Part shown: positions 1-8,835 of the stretch, one piece after another
Position numbering within the stretch: the first letter of the stretch is position 1
Layout: each line of letters opens with the position of its first letter
Assembly (NCBI RefSeq): GCF_013337185.1
Contig: NZ_SWDE01000001.1
Coordinates: forward strand, 248,001 to 312,000
From: Serratia proteamaculans
GTDB lineage: Bacteria > Pseudomonadota > Gammaproteobacteria > Enterobacterales > Enterobacteriaceae
Direction: 5' to 3'
DNA length: 64,000 nucleotides
The notes under the pieces: model-generated
What the model saw: only the letters and a program-made list of their open reading frames with translations
Databases searched by the model: none
Told to the model about the DNA's origin: nothing
Position numbers and translations under genes: made by a program

Positions 1-268
1 CGGGTTGGCCCAGAACCCAGCGTTTGCGCTCGGCGTCATCCTGAGGGATCTGATCGCGTGAGCTACGGGTCAGATAGCAAATGGTGAACGCGGCTTCTTT
101 AAACTCTTCCAGATACACCGGGGTGAAGCCCAGTACGCGAGTATAAAAATCCAGCGCTTTGGTCAGGTCTTTAACGCGGATCATGGTGTGATTGAACACG
201 TAGCCGTTGGTGACCGCTTCCGGTTGGGCCGTAACGCCTGGCAGCGTCAGTAAATCATTCAGTGGCAT
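1..268 (-). CDS. Lactoylglutathione lyase (glyoxalase I), N-terminal part
   Basis: The gene runs off the left edge; about 89 residues are visible from ATG 268. They read MPLNDLLTLPGV, then FNHTMIRVKDLTKALDFYT, then WVLGQPG, the start of a vicinal-oxygen-chelate (VOC) fold. The N-terminal extension before the HTMIRV strand resembles the longer glyoxalase I class seen in Pseudomonas and eukaryotes rather than the short E. coli GloA. The family isomerises the methylglyoxal-glutathione hemithioacetal to S-lactoylglutathione in the cytoplasm; the first metal-ligand His would be the H of FNHT. It is divergent from the LysR gene at 368, a common regulator-target layout. Catalytic residues further on cannot be seen. 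Confidence 0.85.
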   Translation of the reverse strand, partial: MPLNDLLTLPGVTAQPEAVTNGYVFNHTMIRVKDLTKALDFYTRVLGFTPVYLEEFKEAAFTICYLTRSSRDQIPQDDAERKRWVLGQP

Positions 269-367
269 AGGGATCCCTCTTGGTTTGTTGGTACGACACT
301 AGGGCATAACAATGCTAATCTAAAGTGATTGTTTTTAACTAAAACACTAATAAAAAGTGAATGCTCT

Positions 368-1222
368 ATGAAGCTGAGCCAGCTAAGGTTTTTCTGTGCC
401 GTGGTTGAGTATAAGACCATTGCCGCCGCTGCGCGGGAGTTGCATTGTGTGCCCTCCAACGTGACCTTGCGTATCAAAGAGTTGGAGGAGTCACTCGGCG
501 GTGAGCTGTTTTTCCGCGATAAAAACCGGCTGTATGTCACTCCCAAAGGACGGTTGTTTTATCTGCAGGCCGTTGAAATTCTGGCACTGGCAGAACACAG
601 TCAACAATTGTTCGCCGGTCGGCTGCAACAGGGCTTACTCAATTTGGGGGCGCTGGATTTTTCACTGGTCAGCCACCTACCGGCGCGCATTGCCCAATTG
701 CGCCGAAGCCAGCCGCAGATGCAGGTGAATGTATTGAGCCGGGACTCACTGGTGCTGGAGCGGATGCTGATAGACAGTGAGCTCGATCTGGCGGTAACCG
801 ATGGGCCGATTGAACATCCGTTACTGGCCAGTCGAGCGGCGTTTGACGAGCGTTTGGTGTTACTGATGCCTGTTTCAGTGCCGCAGTTGGACGCGGCAAC
901 GCTGGCGCAATTGGAGTTTTATACTTTCAGCCGCGAATGTTCTTTTCGTCTGAAGATCGATAGCTGGTTAGCCTCACGTCAGTTAAAGCCGCGTATGACG
1001 CTGGAGATGGAATCGTACATGGCGATGGCGGCCTGTGTGAAAGCGGGCTGCGGCGTGGCCTGTATTCCAGGGTCATTGCTGCCGTTGATCCTGCCGGACG
1101 CGGAATTGAAAGTGGTGGAAATGGGGGAAGCAGGGCTAAGCAATTTGTACTTCGTGTGGCGCCGCCATCAACTCTCTGATGAGTTGCAAACAGTGATCGA
1201 TATATTAGCGCGCCCGGCGTAA
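368..1222 (+). CDS. LysR-family transcriptional regulator
   Basis: This is a 284-residue LysR-type regulator. It begins MKLSQLRFFCAVVEYKT with a winged helix-turn-helix in the first 60 residues, followed by an effector-binding domain from about residue 88. I chose ATG 368 because the family starts with this M-K-L-x-Q-L pattern; an in-frame ATG at 329 would add 13 non-conserved residues. It is divergent from the glyoxalase gene (268) with 99 bp between them, so it may control that gene. That link is inference from layout. The effector is unknown. Confidence 0.88.
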   Translation: MKLSQLRFFCAVVEYKTIAAAARELHCVPSNVTLRIKELEESLGGELFFRDKNRLYVTPKGRLFYLQAVEILALAEHSQQLFAGRLQQGLLNLGALDFSLVSHLPARIAQLRRSQPQMQVNVLSRDSLVLERMLIDSELDLAVTDGPIEHPLLASRAAFDERLVLLMPVSVPQLDAATLAQLEFYTFSRECSFRLKIDSWLASRQLKPRMTLEMESYMAMAACVKAGCGVACIPGSLLPLILPDAELKVVEMGEAGLSNLYFVWRRHQLSDELQTVIDILARPA

Positions 1223-1237
1223 ACCGGGCGCTGCAGG

Positions 1238-3544
1238 TCAGGCGATACGTAGCGTCGGCTGCGTGACGCAACGGCGTATTTCTACCGGTATCGACTTGGA
1301 GGTCGGCGTGCCGGTACCGTCCCCAAAGCTGGCCAGCGGCACCAGTGGGTTGGTCTCGGGATAATAAGCCGCCAGATTGCCGCGTGGGATATCGTAGCTC
1401 ACCAGTTTGAAACCGCTCACCTTGCGGGTGATGCCGTCATTCCACAGGGTTTCGATCTCCACCAATTCGCCGTCCTGCATATCCAGAACGGCCAGATCTT
1501 CCGGGTTGATAAACAGCACTTCCCGTTGGCCATACACGCCACGATAGCGGTCATCCAGCCCGTAGATAGTGGTGTTGTACTGATCGTGCGAGCGCAGGGT
1601 CTGCAATGTGAAGGGGGCCTTACGCCCGTCCAACTGCGGGAACAGGCTATCCGGCAACGGGGCTGCGCCGAATTCCGCCTTGCCGCTCGGCGTATTGAAG
1701 CGCAGTTCGGCGGCGGCATTACCCAGATAGAAGCCACCCGGTTGATCGCAGCGTTGGTTAAAATCTTCGAAGCCCGGAATGGTGGCGGCGATATGATTGC
1801 GGATCAATGAATAGTCATCCGCCAACTCCAGCCAGTCGAGCTGCTGGTTGCCCAGCACCGCATCGGCGATACCGCAGACAATGGCGGTTTCCGAGCGTTG
1901 GGTTTCCGCCAGCGGCTTGCCGACGCCTTCAGACGCATGCACCATGCTGAAGGAGTCTTCCACCGTGATGTACTGCGGGCCGCTGGCCTGCAAGTCCTGC
2001 TCTGTCCGGCCCAGCGTCGGCAGGATCAGCGCGTCCTTGCCGGTCACCAGATGGCTACGGTTAAGCTTGGTACTGATATGCACCGTCAGGTCGCAGCAGC
2101 GCAGGGCGCGGGCGGTGCGTTCGGTGTCCGGTGCGGCGGCGGCCAGGTTACCGCCCAGCGCCAGCAACACCTTCACTTCGCCACGCAGCATGGCTTCAAT
2201 CGCCTCTACGGTGTTATGGCCCGGCTCGCGTCGCGGCGAGAAGTTAAAATGTTGTTCCAGGCTGTCTAGCAGCGCCTTGGGTGACTTCTCATCGATCCCC
2301 ATGGTGCGGTTGCCCTGCACGTTGCTGTGGCCGCGTACCGGGCACAGACCGGCCCCCGGTTTGCCTAACTGACCGAACAGCAGTTGCAGGTTGGTGATTT
2401 CACGCACCGTTGGCACCGAGTGTTTATGTTGGGTCACGCCCATTGCCCAGGTGCAGATCACGCGCTCAGCCCCCTGATAAATGGCAGCAGCCTGGCGCAG
2501 TTGCGCTTCGCTGAGGCCGGACTGCTGGGTGATTTGCTCCCATGAGGTGGCATCCACCTGGGCCAGATAGTTCTCCACGCCGACGCTGTGCTGCTCAATA
2601 AAGGCCAGATCGAACAGACCTGGCTCACCGGCAGCCAGGCTCTGACGGTGGCCCTCAAGCAAAGCTTTCACCATACCGCGTACCGCGGCCATATCTCCGC
2701 CGAGGTTGGGTTGGAAATAGGACGAACTGATCGGGGATGACTTGGGCGTCAGCATCTGAATTGGGCTCTGCGGATCGGCAAAGCGCTCCAGCCCACGTTC
2801 GCGCAGGGTATTAAAGCTGACGATGCGTGCACCACGGCTGGCAGCGTTTTTCAGGCTGTGCAGCATGCGCGGGTGGTTGGTGCCGGGGTTCTGACCAAAT
2901 ACGAAGATGGCGTCGGCCTTTTCAAAGTCATCCATACGGATGGTGCCTTTACCCACGCCGATACTCTGTTTCAGCCCGACGCCGCTGGCTTCGTGGCACA
3001 TGTTGGAACAGTCGGGAAAGTTACTGGTACCGAGCATGCGGCCAAACAGTTGATACAGGTAGGAGGCTTCGTTACTGGCGCGCCCCGAGGTATACAGCTC
3101 GATCTGGTTCGGATTATCCATTTGCCTGATGTGCTGGGAAATCAACGCCAGCGCGTCCGGCCAACCGATCGGCTCATAATGGTCGGTTTCGGCGTTATAG
3201 CGCATCGGGTGGGTGAGGCGGCCCTGATATTCAAGAAAGTAATCGCTTTGTTGCTGTAGAGTGCTGACGCTGTGGGCGGCAAAGAATTCCGGTTCGACCG
3301 CATTACGCGTGGCTTCCCAACTGACCGCTTTGGCGCCGTTTTCGCAGAAGCTGAAGGTGCTGTGATTATCATCGCCCCAGGCACAGCCTGGGCAGTCGAA
3401 ACCGCGGGCCTTATTTACGCGCATCAGGTTACGCAGGTTTTTCAGCGTCTGTTTGCTGTCGAGCACATAGCGAGTGGTGGCTTCGAGTGAACCCCAGCCG
3501 CCCGCCGCGCCGGTATAAGGCTTTATTGACGGTTTAAATTTCAT
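1238..3544 (-). CDS. ydeP: YdeP-like FdhF-family molybdopterin oxidoreductase
   Basis: The 768-residue protein is close to the length of E. coli YdeP. A CPGCAW motif lies near residue 53. Molybdopterin-oxidoreductase features follow: TSGRASNEASYLYQLFGR, FVFGQNPGTNHPRM, and a C-terminal dinucleotide-binding domain with HDQYNTTIYG and GDGTGTP. The family is related to formate dehydrogenase H and binds a bis-MGD molybdenum cofactor; there is no Tat signal, so it should be cytoplasmic. YdeP contributes to acid resistance in E. coli, but its substrate is not established. It is convergent with the LysR gene (15-bp gap) and divergent from dacD. Nothing looks broken. Confidence 0.9.
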   Translation of the reverse strand: MKFKPSIKPYTGAAGGWGSLEATTRYVLDSKQTLKNLRNLMRVNKARGFDCPGCAWGDDNHSTFSFCENGAKAVSWEATRNAVEPEFFAAHSVSTLQQQSDYFLEYQGRLTHPMRYNAETDHYEPIGWPDALALISQHIRQMDNPNQIELYTSGRASNEASYLYQLFGRMLGTSNFPDCSNMCHEASGVGLKQSIGVGKGTIRMDDFEKADAIFVFGQNPGTNHPRMLHSLKNAASRGARIVSFNTLRERGLERFADPQSPIQMLTPKSSPISSSYFQPNLGGDMAAVRGMVKALLEGHRQSLAAGEPGLFDLAFIEQHSVGVENYLAQVDATSWEQITQQSGLSEAQLRQAAAIYQGAERVICTWAMGVTQHKHSVPTVREITNLQLLFGQLGKPGAGLCPVRGHSNVQGNRTMGIDEKSPKALLDSLEQHFNFSPRREPGHNTVEAIEAMLRGEVKVLLALGGNLAAAAPDTERTARALRCCDLTVHISTKLNRSHLVTGKDALILPTLGRTEQDLQASGPQYITVEDSFSMVHASEGVGKPLAETQRSETAIVCGIADAVLGNQQLDWLELADDYSLIRNHIAATIPGFEDFNQRCDQPGGFYLGNAAAELRFNTPSGKAEFGAAPLPDSLFPQLDGRKAPFTLQTLRSHDQYNTTIYGLDDRYRGVYGQREVLFINPEDLAVLDMQDGELVEIETLWNDGITRKVSGFKLVSYDIPRGNLAAYYPETNPLVPLASFGDGTGTPTSKSIPVEIRRCVTQPTLRIA

Positions 3545-3825
3545 ATTGGTCTTCGCAGGTGGTTGTAGCTAAAAAGTGAACGCTTTTTTAAGCGCTTTCA
3601 GTGTTTATGTCACAAGTTTAGGAGGGCGCGGCTTCAGCGTCTAATCGAATGGGACTATGGCGGCATAGAGCCGGTTTATCGCAGGCTCGGAGCGGGCAAA
3701 CAAATGGTTGCATAATGACATGTGCTGAAAAAGAGTAATGATTCCGCTTTCGCCACAATTAATGCAGTCTATGCCTCGGATTATATTGGTATTTTATTTT
3801 GCCCGTAGGGCCTGAGGAACAGCGA

Positions 3826-4995
3826 TTGAAGCGTTCAGTATTGGTGGTGATAACCGGAATTTTGCTGCCTTTGGCGGTACAGGCGGCAGATGCGCCACTC
3901 AACTTTCCCCTCATGACACCACCGGCGATAGACGCCGCCTCTTACGTGTTGATGGATTACACCACCGGCCAGGTACTGGCACAGGAAAATGCCGATCAAA
4001 GACGTAATCCGGCCAGCCTGACCAAGCTGATGACCGGATTGGTGATTGATCACGCGCTCGATCAGCACAAGATTGGTCTGGACGACGTGGTACCGGTGGG
4101 TAAAGATGCCTGGGCCGAAGGTAATCCGGTATTCAAGGGCTCGTCGTTGATGTTTTTAAAACCCGGTGACAGGGTCACGGTTCGTGACCTCAGCCGTGGC
4201 ATTATTATTGACTCCGGTAACGACGCCTGCGTAGCCATGGCGGACTACGTAGCGGGCAGTCAGGCCGCCTTCGTCAAACTGATGAATGAAAACAGCGCTC
4301 AGCTTGGCCTGCAAAACACCCATTTTGAAACCGTTCACGGTCTGGATGCCCCAGGGCAATTCACCACGGCGGGCGATCTGGCGGTGATTGCACGCGCCAT
4401 CATCATGAGCGAACCGGCGGAATACCATATGTACAGCGAGAAATCGCTGACCTGGAATGGCATCACCCAGCAGAATCGCAACGGGCTGCTGTGGGACAAA
4501 AACCTGCGGGTCGACGGCCTGAAAACCGGTCATACCGCCTCGGCCGGCTTTAATATTATTGCCTCCGCGACCGAAGGTGACCGCCGACTGATTGCGGTGG
4601 TGATGGGCGGCAAAAGTTCGAAAGGACGCGAAGAACAGGCGCGTAAGCTGCTGACCTGGGGCCTGCGCGATTTCGATACCGTACATTTGTTTAGCGCTGG
4701 GCAAAGCCTGGGGCAGGAGAAAGTGTGGTACGGCGATCGCCATGAGGTTGCGGTGGGCAGCCGGCAGGATCAATATCTCAGCCTGCCGAAAAGCGAAGCG
4801 GACAAGCTGAAGGCGCAATATGTGATCAATACGCCGCGTCTTGATGCTCCGCTGACTCAGGGGCAGCCGGTCGGCGAAATTCGCATCAGCGACAACGGCA
4901 AAGTAGTGAAAACCTTGCCGCTGGTGGCATTGCAGCCGGTCAATCAGGGCGGCATGTTCTCGCGCCTGATGGACTATGTGAAGTTGAAAATCTGA
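3826..4995 (+). CDS. dacD: D-alanyl-D-alanine carboxypeptidase DacD (PBP6b)
   Basis: This is a low-molecular-weight penicillin-binding protein that trims the terminal D-Ala from peptidoglycan pentapeptides in the periplasm. Visible motifs are SLTK (SxxK nucleophile), SGN and KTG (in LKTGHTA), then a C-terminal PBP5-like domain and a short amphipathic tail (FSRLMDYVKLKI) for membrane anchoring. I chose TTG 3826: it has GAGGA at 3814-3818 at good spacing and begins MKRSVLVVITG, a signal peptide ending VQA-ADA. A TTG at 3799 would put 9 charged residues before the signal. Stretches such as YHMYSEKSLTWNGITQQN match DacD better than DacA or DacC. It is monocistronic, 389 residues. Confidence 0.92.
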   Translation: MKRSVLVVITGILLPLAVQAADAPLNFPLMTPPAIDAASYVLMDYTTGQVLAQENADQRRNPASLTKLMTGLVIDHALDQHKIGLDDVVPVGKDAWAEGNPVFKGSSLMFLKPGDRVTVRDLSRGIIIDSGNDACVAMADYVAGSQAAFVKLMNENSAQLGLQNTHFETVHGLDAPGQFTTAGDLAVIARAIIMSEPAEYHMYSEKSLTWNGITQQNRNGLLWDKNLRVDGLKTGHTASAGFNIIASATEGDRRLIAVVMGGKSSKGREEQARKLLTWGLRDFDTVHLFSAGQSLGQEKVWYGDRHEVAVGSRQDQYLSLPKSEADKLKAQYVINTPRLDAPLTQGQPVGEIRISDNGKVVKTLPLVALQPVNQGGMFSRLMDYVKLKI

Positions 4996-4998
4996 CCC

Positions 4999-5020
4999 CC
5001 GGGGCGCAGTGCTCTGCGCC
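4999..5020 (+). terminator. Hairpin downstream of dacD
   Basis: GGGCGCAG and CTGCGCCC form an 8-bp stem with a 4-nt loop just after the dacD stop. There is no T-tract, so it may be a weak or Rho-assisted end or a 3' mRNA-stabilising hairpin. Confidence 0.4.
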
Positions 5021-5246
5021 CGAAATCCTGCAGCGATGATATATCCTTGACGATGGTGGTGACGATCTTATCTAAATATGAGAGTTACTAATCAAACAGT
5101 CCTCAAATTTTTTTCACATTGAACAATCCCACTAAAATGTTAGGATATTTCCGATTGTAATCAAGGTGATTGCGATCTGGTTAAGGCGTGGGCGTTATTT
5201 GGTTGTCTTAAACAATAGTTAAAAATTTATCTATGGGGATAGGGAA

Positions 5247-6056
5247 GTGAAAAAATTGATTGGTGTAACAATGCTGGCCTTTTTACTGTCAGCATGTGAC
5301 AAACCCAAAATAGATGCGTCTACTGACGAGTCAATGAAAGAATCCATTCAGAAGATTAGGGAAGCACTCCCCCAGGAAAAGCAGCCTCAATTTGATGACG
5401 CGCTTAAAGTGGTCGCGTTCAGTCAGGTCAGCATGCGGGATCTCATGCAGGCAGGAGTGACTAAAGACGCAGATTTTGTACAAAACAAAATGAAGACTGC
5501 TCTGGCGGGTAAAACGGGTGATGAAGTTATCTCTTATGCAGAAACAATCAAGTTGGAGCGTCAAAAAAGAGAAAAAGAACAGGCTCTGCAAGAGATTACT
5601 GAGTTAGAAAACAGAAAAAAAACCTCCGCAGAAAGTGTTGAGCAACTGAAAGCTTTTAAAGTGACGAGCTCTCGGTTTTACTTCCAAAAAGAGAAATATG
5701 GAAGCGACCAGCCAATCATTGCGTTAAGTGTAGAAAATGCCACGCCTAAAGCAGTATCTCGTGCGCACTTTAAGGGGGTAATTGCAAGTCCCGACAGATC
5801 TGTTCCGTGGTTTAGCGATTCATTCAATTATGAAATTGCCGGTGGTCTTGAGCCCGGTGAAAAAGCGGATTGGGCTCTGGCCCCTAATCGGTTTTCTGAT
5901 TGGGGAAAACTAAAGCTTCCGGCTGATGCTGTATTTACCGTTACGGTAGTGGGAGTCGACGATGCTGATGGCAAGCCTATTTTTGGTAATGCGGAATTTA
6001 CAGAGCGTGATGCCGTACGTCTTGACAGACTGAAGGAAAAGTACTCGGTGAATTGA
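5247..6056 (+). CDS. Lipoprotein of unknown function (DUF6694-like)
   Basis: This 269-residue protein starts MKKLIGVTMLAFLLSAC, a type II signal peptide with lipobox LSAC. Residues about 20-125 are charged and helix-rich (KLERQKREKEQALQE), with coiled-coil potential. Residues about 135-265 look like a beta-rich domain (SRFYFQKEKYG, GGLEPGEKADW). It resembles the DUF6694 lipoproteins, from memory; no function is known to me. A GGGAAG Shine-Dalgarno precedes ATG 5247. Base composition is visibly AT-richer than the flanking genes and the upstream DNA is also AT-rich, suggesting later acquisition. A rho-independent terminator follows. Confidence 0.8.
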   Translation: MKKLIGVTMLAFLLSACDKPKIDASTDESMKESIQKIREALPQEKQPQFDDALKVVAFSQVSMRDLMQAGVTKDADFVQNKMKTALAGKTGDEVISYAETIKLERQKREKEQALQEITELENRKKTSAESVEQLKAFKVTSSRFYFQKEKYGSDQPIIALSVENATPKAVSRAHFKGVIASPDRSVPWFSDSFNYEIAGGLEPGEKADWALAPNRFSDWGKLKLPADAVFTVTVVGVDDADGKPIFGNAEFTERDAVRLDRLKEKYSVN

Positions 6057-6078
6057 AGCTATCCTGGTAAATGTTCCC

Positions 6079-6105
6079 AACCCGGCCACTGAGCTGGGTT
6101 TTTTA
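6079..6105 (+). terminator. Rho-independent terminator after the lipoprotein gene
   Basis: AACCCGGC pairs with GCTGGGTT (one G-T wobble) across a 5-6 nt loop and is followed by TTTT. It lies 22 bp past the stop. Confidence 0.8.
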
Positions 6106-6274
6106 TGTCCTGCTTACAGGAACGACGTACCGATCCAAGACTTGCCAAGATAAGGATTATCATAAAAAATATTGTTACAGTGCGCTGTAACCCGCTGGAG
6201 TGTTTTAGTCAGTACATCAGTGTATACGTAATGGCCTCCTGCAACCTTTGCTGTAATAGCTGGAAATAAATAAA

Positions 6275-7171
6275 ATCGATATTAAGCAACTGATTTACCT
6301 ATGCAATCTCGAACGTGAACGCCACTTTGGTCGTGCGGCGCAAGTCAGCTTTGTCAGCCAGCCAACGCTATCCATGCGGCTGAAAAATTTGGAAAAAGAG
6401 CTGGGTGTCTCGTTAATCAATCGCGGCAACAATTTCGAAGGCTTTACCGCCGAAGGTGAGCGGGTGCTGTCGTGGGCGCGTGAGATTGTCTCGGTGTATC
6501 AGGGGCTGAAGCTGGAGGTGGAGTCACTTAAGCACGGCCTTAACGGCACGCTGCGCATCGGTGCCGTTCCTCAATGCAGTATTTCGCTGGCACAAATGTT
6601 AAAGGCGGTCAGCGAGCGTTTTCCGCAGTTGGATTACCGGGTGTCGGTGTTGAGTGCCGATCAGTTACTGGAGGCGCTGACGGCGCATACCGTGGATATC
6701 GGCATCGGCTTCTTTGAGCTTTCCACGCTGCAGGAGCTGCATTTCCAGTCACAGCCGCTGGCGGACGCCGGCGTTGAGTTGGTGTTCCACCCAGAGTACT
6801 TCCCCGAGCTGACAGGGGACGCGCCAATGACGCTGGAGGAGGTGGCTGCACTGCCGCTGTGTCTGGCGGAACCGACGCGCTACTTCCGCCGCTACCTTGA
6901 TCAAAACTTCCGTGAAGCCGGTTTGACGCTGCATGTCCGCATGGAAACCACCTCGATATTCCAATTGCTGCAGGGCATTTTTGTTGGTCTGGGCTGCGGA
7001 TTATTTCCGCCAGGCAACCTGTTGCCGAGCATGATGCCGGAGTTGCAGCACCGGCAGATTGCCATCGCAGCCATGTCACGCCATGCCGCAGTGGTGACCG
7101 CCGAGCCGGGGCGTGCATCGCCATTGGCGCAGCACTTTTTTGATGCCGCGCGCGGTTGGCTGTTGCGGTAA
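6275..7171 (+). CDS. LysR-family regulator with non-standard start codon
   Basis: The frame encodes a complete LysR protein of about 298 residues. From 6275 it reads (I/M)DIKQLIYLCNLERERHFG, then SQPTLSMRLKNLEKELG, a perfect winged-HTH, followed by an effector domain. No ATG, GTG or TTG lies in frame between the upstream stop at 6257 and the internal ATG 6374, which would delete most of the HTH. ATC 6275 occupies the position where relatives have the ATG of MDIKQL, about 9 nt after GGAA at 6262; ATT 6281 and CTG 6260 are alternatives. Either a rare start codon is used or the start has mutated, making a cryptic gene. It is convergent with yciW. Confidence 0.75.
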   Translation: MDIKQLIYLCNLERERHFGRAAQVSFVSQPTLSMRLKNLEKELGVSLINRGNNFEGFTAEGERVLSWAREIVSVYQGLKLEVESLKHGLNGTLRIGAVPQCSISLAQMLKAVSERFPQLDYRVSVLSADQLLEALTAHTVDIGIGFFELSTLQELHFQSQPLADAGVELVFHPEYFPELTGDAPMTLEEVAALPLCLAEPTRYFRRYLDQNFREAGLTLHVRMETTSIFQLLQGIFVGLGCGLFPPGNLLPSMMPELQHRQIAIAAMSRHAAVVTAEPGRASPLAQHFFDAARGWLLR

Positions 7172-8362
7172 CTATTCTGCCTGGCTTTCGCTGAAGTGCT
7201 GCGTGTCACCCAGGGTTTGGCGTAAGCGGTTCTCCCAGGCGTAGAGTGCCCCGGTGAGGATCACGTCCAGCGCCTGTGCCTGATTCATCCCACTGTTAAA
7301 CAACGCCTGCACGCTACGCGGAGTGAATTTTTCCGGCGTGCGGGTCAGGTCTGCAGCCACGCGGATCACCGCCTGATGAACCGGGTTATCGGTGCTCTCC
7401 AGCCCATGATCAATATTGTCTAACAGAGCACTCACCAATAAGTCATGCTCAATATCCTGCGCCACGGTGGAGGTGCAGTAGCGGCTGCCGTTAATGCGGG
7501 AAACCGCCAGCGTCGCCAGTGCTTTCAGCCGCGCCGAAAGGCCATAGCCGTCGGCGTTGATACTGTTAAATACGCCGTTGCGCTCACGTAGTGCAGCGGC
7601 ATCATGGGCCAGCAGCAGATAATAAGACTCGCTGCGGGCGTCGGGATGGCTTTGATCCAGCACGTCAAGCTGTTCAGCGCATGCCTCTTCCAGCACCACC
7701 GATGGCAGCCGTGCTTGCCATGCCAGTTCTTCCGTGGTGAAGACCACACTTTCAGCATCCGCTATGTTCGGGAAACCGGGCACCACGCCAGTGGGCCGCC
7801 CGGCCAATGCGGCCACGCCGGCCACCACCCGTGCCTGATAGCTGACAAAGCCGATAATCTGCGAAAACGTCACAATATCCGCCGGGCTGAGCCCGACGTC
7901 GCTGAGCTGCTGCAATGCTTTCGGGCAAATCAGGGTCGGCTGACCGGCAAGTTGGCGGGCATATTGGGTGATTTGCGCCAGGCGGATATTGCTTTCACGT
8001 GAGGCATCAGGGCTGTACAGCGGGGCGAGGCGGGCAGCGTAATGGCTACAGAGGGATTGCACGCCGGTCACCTGAGCCACCGTCAACGCAGTGCTGAGGC
8101 GATCGTAAGGTGACAATGTCACTGATCGCGTTAATTCGACCCGATCCGGGAACAGCACGTGGTAACTGGCCAGCGAGGCGTTAAATACCCCGGCGCGTGC
8201 GGTCAGTGCCGTGTTCAGCGCTTCGTCGGCAAAAGCGCCCAGCCCCAGCAGGAAGCGATCGCGGATACCGGCCGCCTGGGGTTCCAGCGGCTGGTCACCG
8301 CGCACGCTGCTTTGGGTTTCGTGATACCACTGGGCATTATGTTGTCGACGTAGTAGTTCCAT
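7172..8362 (-). CDS. yciW: YciW, carboxymuconolactone-decarboxylase-like protein
   Basis: The 396-residue protein matches E. coli YciW in length and pattern. It contains two AhpD/CMD-like helical segments; the SQIIGFVSYQARVVAG stretch is one, and a QAVIRVAADLTRTPEKFT section is typical of the second. E. coli YciW is a peroxidase-fold protein under sulfur-starvation control (CysB) and is linked to cysteine or methionine metabolism; its reaction is not settled. The start ATG 8362 follows AAGGA. The 200-nt leader upstream holds a 33-codon ORF with tandem Cys codons and overlapping hairpins, consistent with cysteine-linked control. It is convergent with the LysR gene; the two coding ends abut at 7171/7172. 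Confidence 0.85.
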   Translation of the reverse strand: MELLRRQHNAQWYHETQSSVRGDQPLEPQAAGIRDRFLLGLGAFADEALNTALTARAGVFNASLASYHVLFPDRVELTRSVTLSPYDRLSTALTVAQVTGVQSLCSHYAARLAPLYSPDASRESNIRLAQITQYARQLAGQPTLICPKALQQLSDVGLSPADIVTFSQIIGFVSYQARVVAGVAALAGRPTGVVPGFPNIADAESVVFTTEELAWQARLPSVVLEEACAEQLDVLDQSHPDARSESYYLLLAHDAAALRERNGVFNSINADGYGLSARLKALATLAVSRINGSRYCTSTVAQDIEHDLLVSALLDNIDHGLESTDNPVHQAVIRVAADLTRTPEKFTPRSVQALFNSGMNQAQALDVILTGALYAWENRLRQTLGDTQHFSESQAE

Positions 8363-8380
8363 AGGGGATAGTCCTTAATC

Positions 8381-8407
8381 AAGCACAATAGCCACCGCTG
8401 CAAAAGG
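8381..8407 (-). other. Stable hairpin in the yciW leader
   Basis: On the minus strand GCCGCCGTTGC pairs with GCAGCGGTGGC (11 bp including two wobbles) around a CTTTT loop, ending about 20 nt before the yciW start. There is no T-tract, so it is more likely a leader structure than a terminator. Confidence 0.5.
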
Positions 8408-8421
8408 CAACGGCGGCAAGA

Positions 8422-8450
8422 TAAAAAGGCAATCTGCCCGCAGAGGGGCA
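8422..8450 (-). promoter_or_regulatory. Possible attenuator with two mutually exclusive hairpins
   Basis: On the minus strand TGCCC...GGGCA (8435-8450) overlaps GGCA-GAT-TGCC (8428-8438), which is followed by TTTTT (8423-8427). The second could act as a short terminator and the first as a competing stem, 13 nt after the stop of the Cys-Cys mini-ORF. Stems are only 4-5 bp, so this is suggestive rather than proven. Confidence 0.35.
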
Positions 8451-8463
8451 CGGAATGGCAGGA

Positions 8464-8565
8464 TCAACGCTGACCGTCGCAACACAGTGCGTGGTCATAA
8501 ACAGAGAAACCTGCGGCTAAAGCGAGCAAAAACTGCGCGAGTTGGCGATGGCGAGGGCTGTTCAT
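8464..8565 (-). CDS. Putative Cys-Cys leader peptide upstream of yciW
   Basis: This is a 33-codon ORF: MNSPRHRQLAQ, then a hydrophobic run, ending YDHALCCDGQR. It has a plausible CAGGA Shine-Dalgarno about 10 nt before ATG 8565. Tandem Cys codons (TGT TGC) lie five codons from the stop, and a T-tract hairpin starts 13 nt past the stop. The arrangement resembles amino-acid attenuators. Cysteine would be the sensed amino acid, which fits the known sulfur control of yciW in E. coli. I do not recognise the peptide from a named family, and translation is unproven. Confidence 0.4.
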   Translation of the reverse strand: MNSPRHRQLAQFLLALAAGFSVYDHALCCDGQR

Positions 8566-8778
8566 CAGTGCGATATCCTGTCGTTTAAGAAGCTCAACGT
8601 AGGGGATATCCTCACCGATTCGATTGACGAGATAAAATAATGTTAAGTGCTAATCAATAACTGAATGGAATAAAATATAATGAGATATAACAAAAATGTA
8701 ATTTGTATTTGAGGATATTGGCTAAGCCAGTGCCGGGTAGATCAACAAGTCTGTCCGGCATGGCTAAAGCGGACGTCA
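8566..8778. other. AT-rich intergenic region upstream of the yciW leader
   Basis: No convincing gene. The stretch 8625-8715 is strongly AT-rich with TTATTCCATTC and TTATATCTCATT-like words on the minus strand. That could fit a CysB-type regulator site for yciW, but CysB sites are too degenerate to call by eye. Confidence 0.3.
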
Positions 8779-8810
8779 CCCTCTCCAAAGGGAGAGGGCC
8801 GGGGTGAGGG
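8779..8810. repeat. REP-like dispersed palindrome
   Basis: CCCTCTCC-AAAG-GGAGAGGG is a perfect 8-bp inverted repeat followed by CGGGGTGAGGG. This sequence type recurs as an intergenic repeat in many gamma-proteobacteria. It sits at the 3' end of the sap operon, 25 bp past the sapF stop, and may protect or end that mRNA. Confidence 0.5.
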
Positions 8811-8835
8811 GCTCATGCATCTCAGGACCGAAAGA

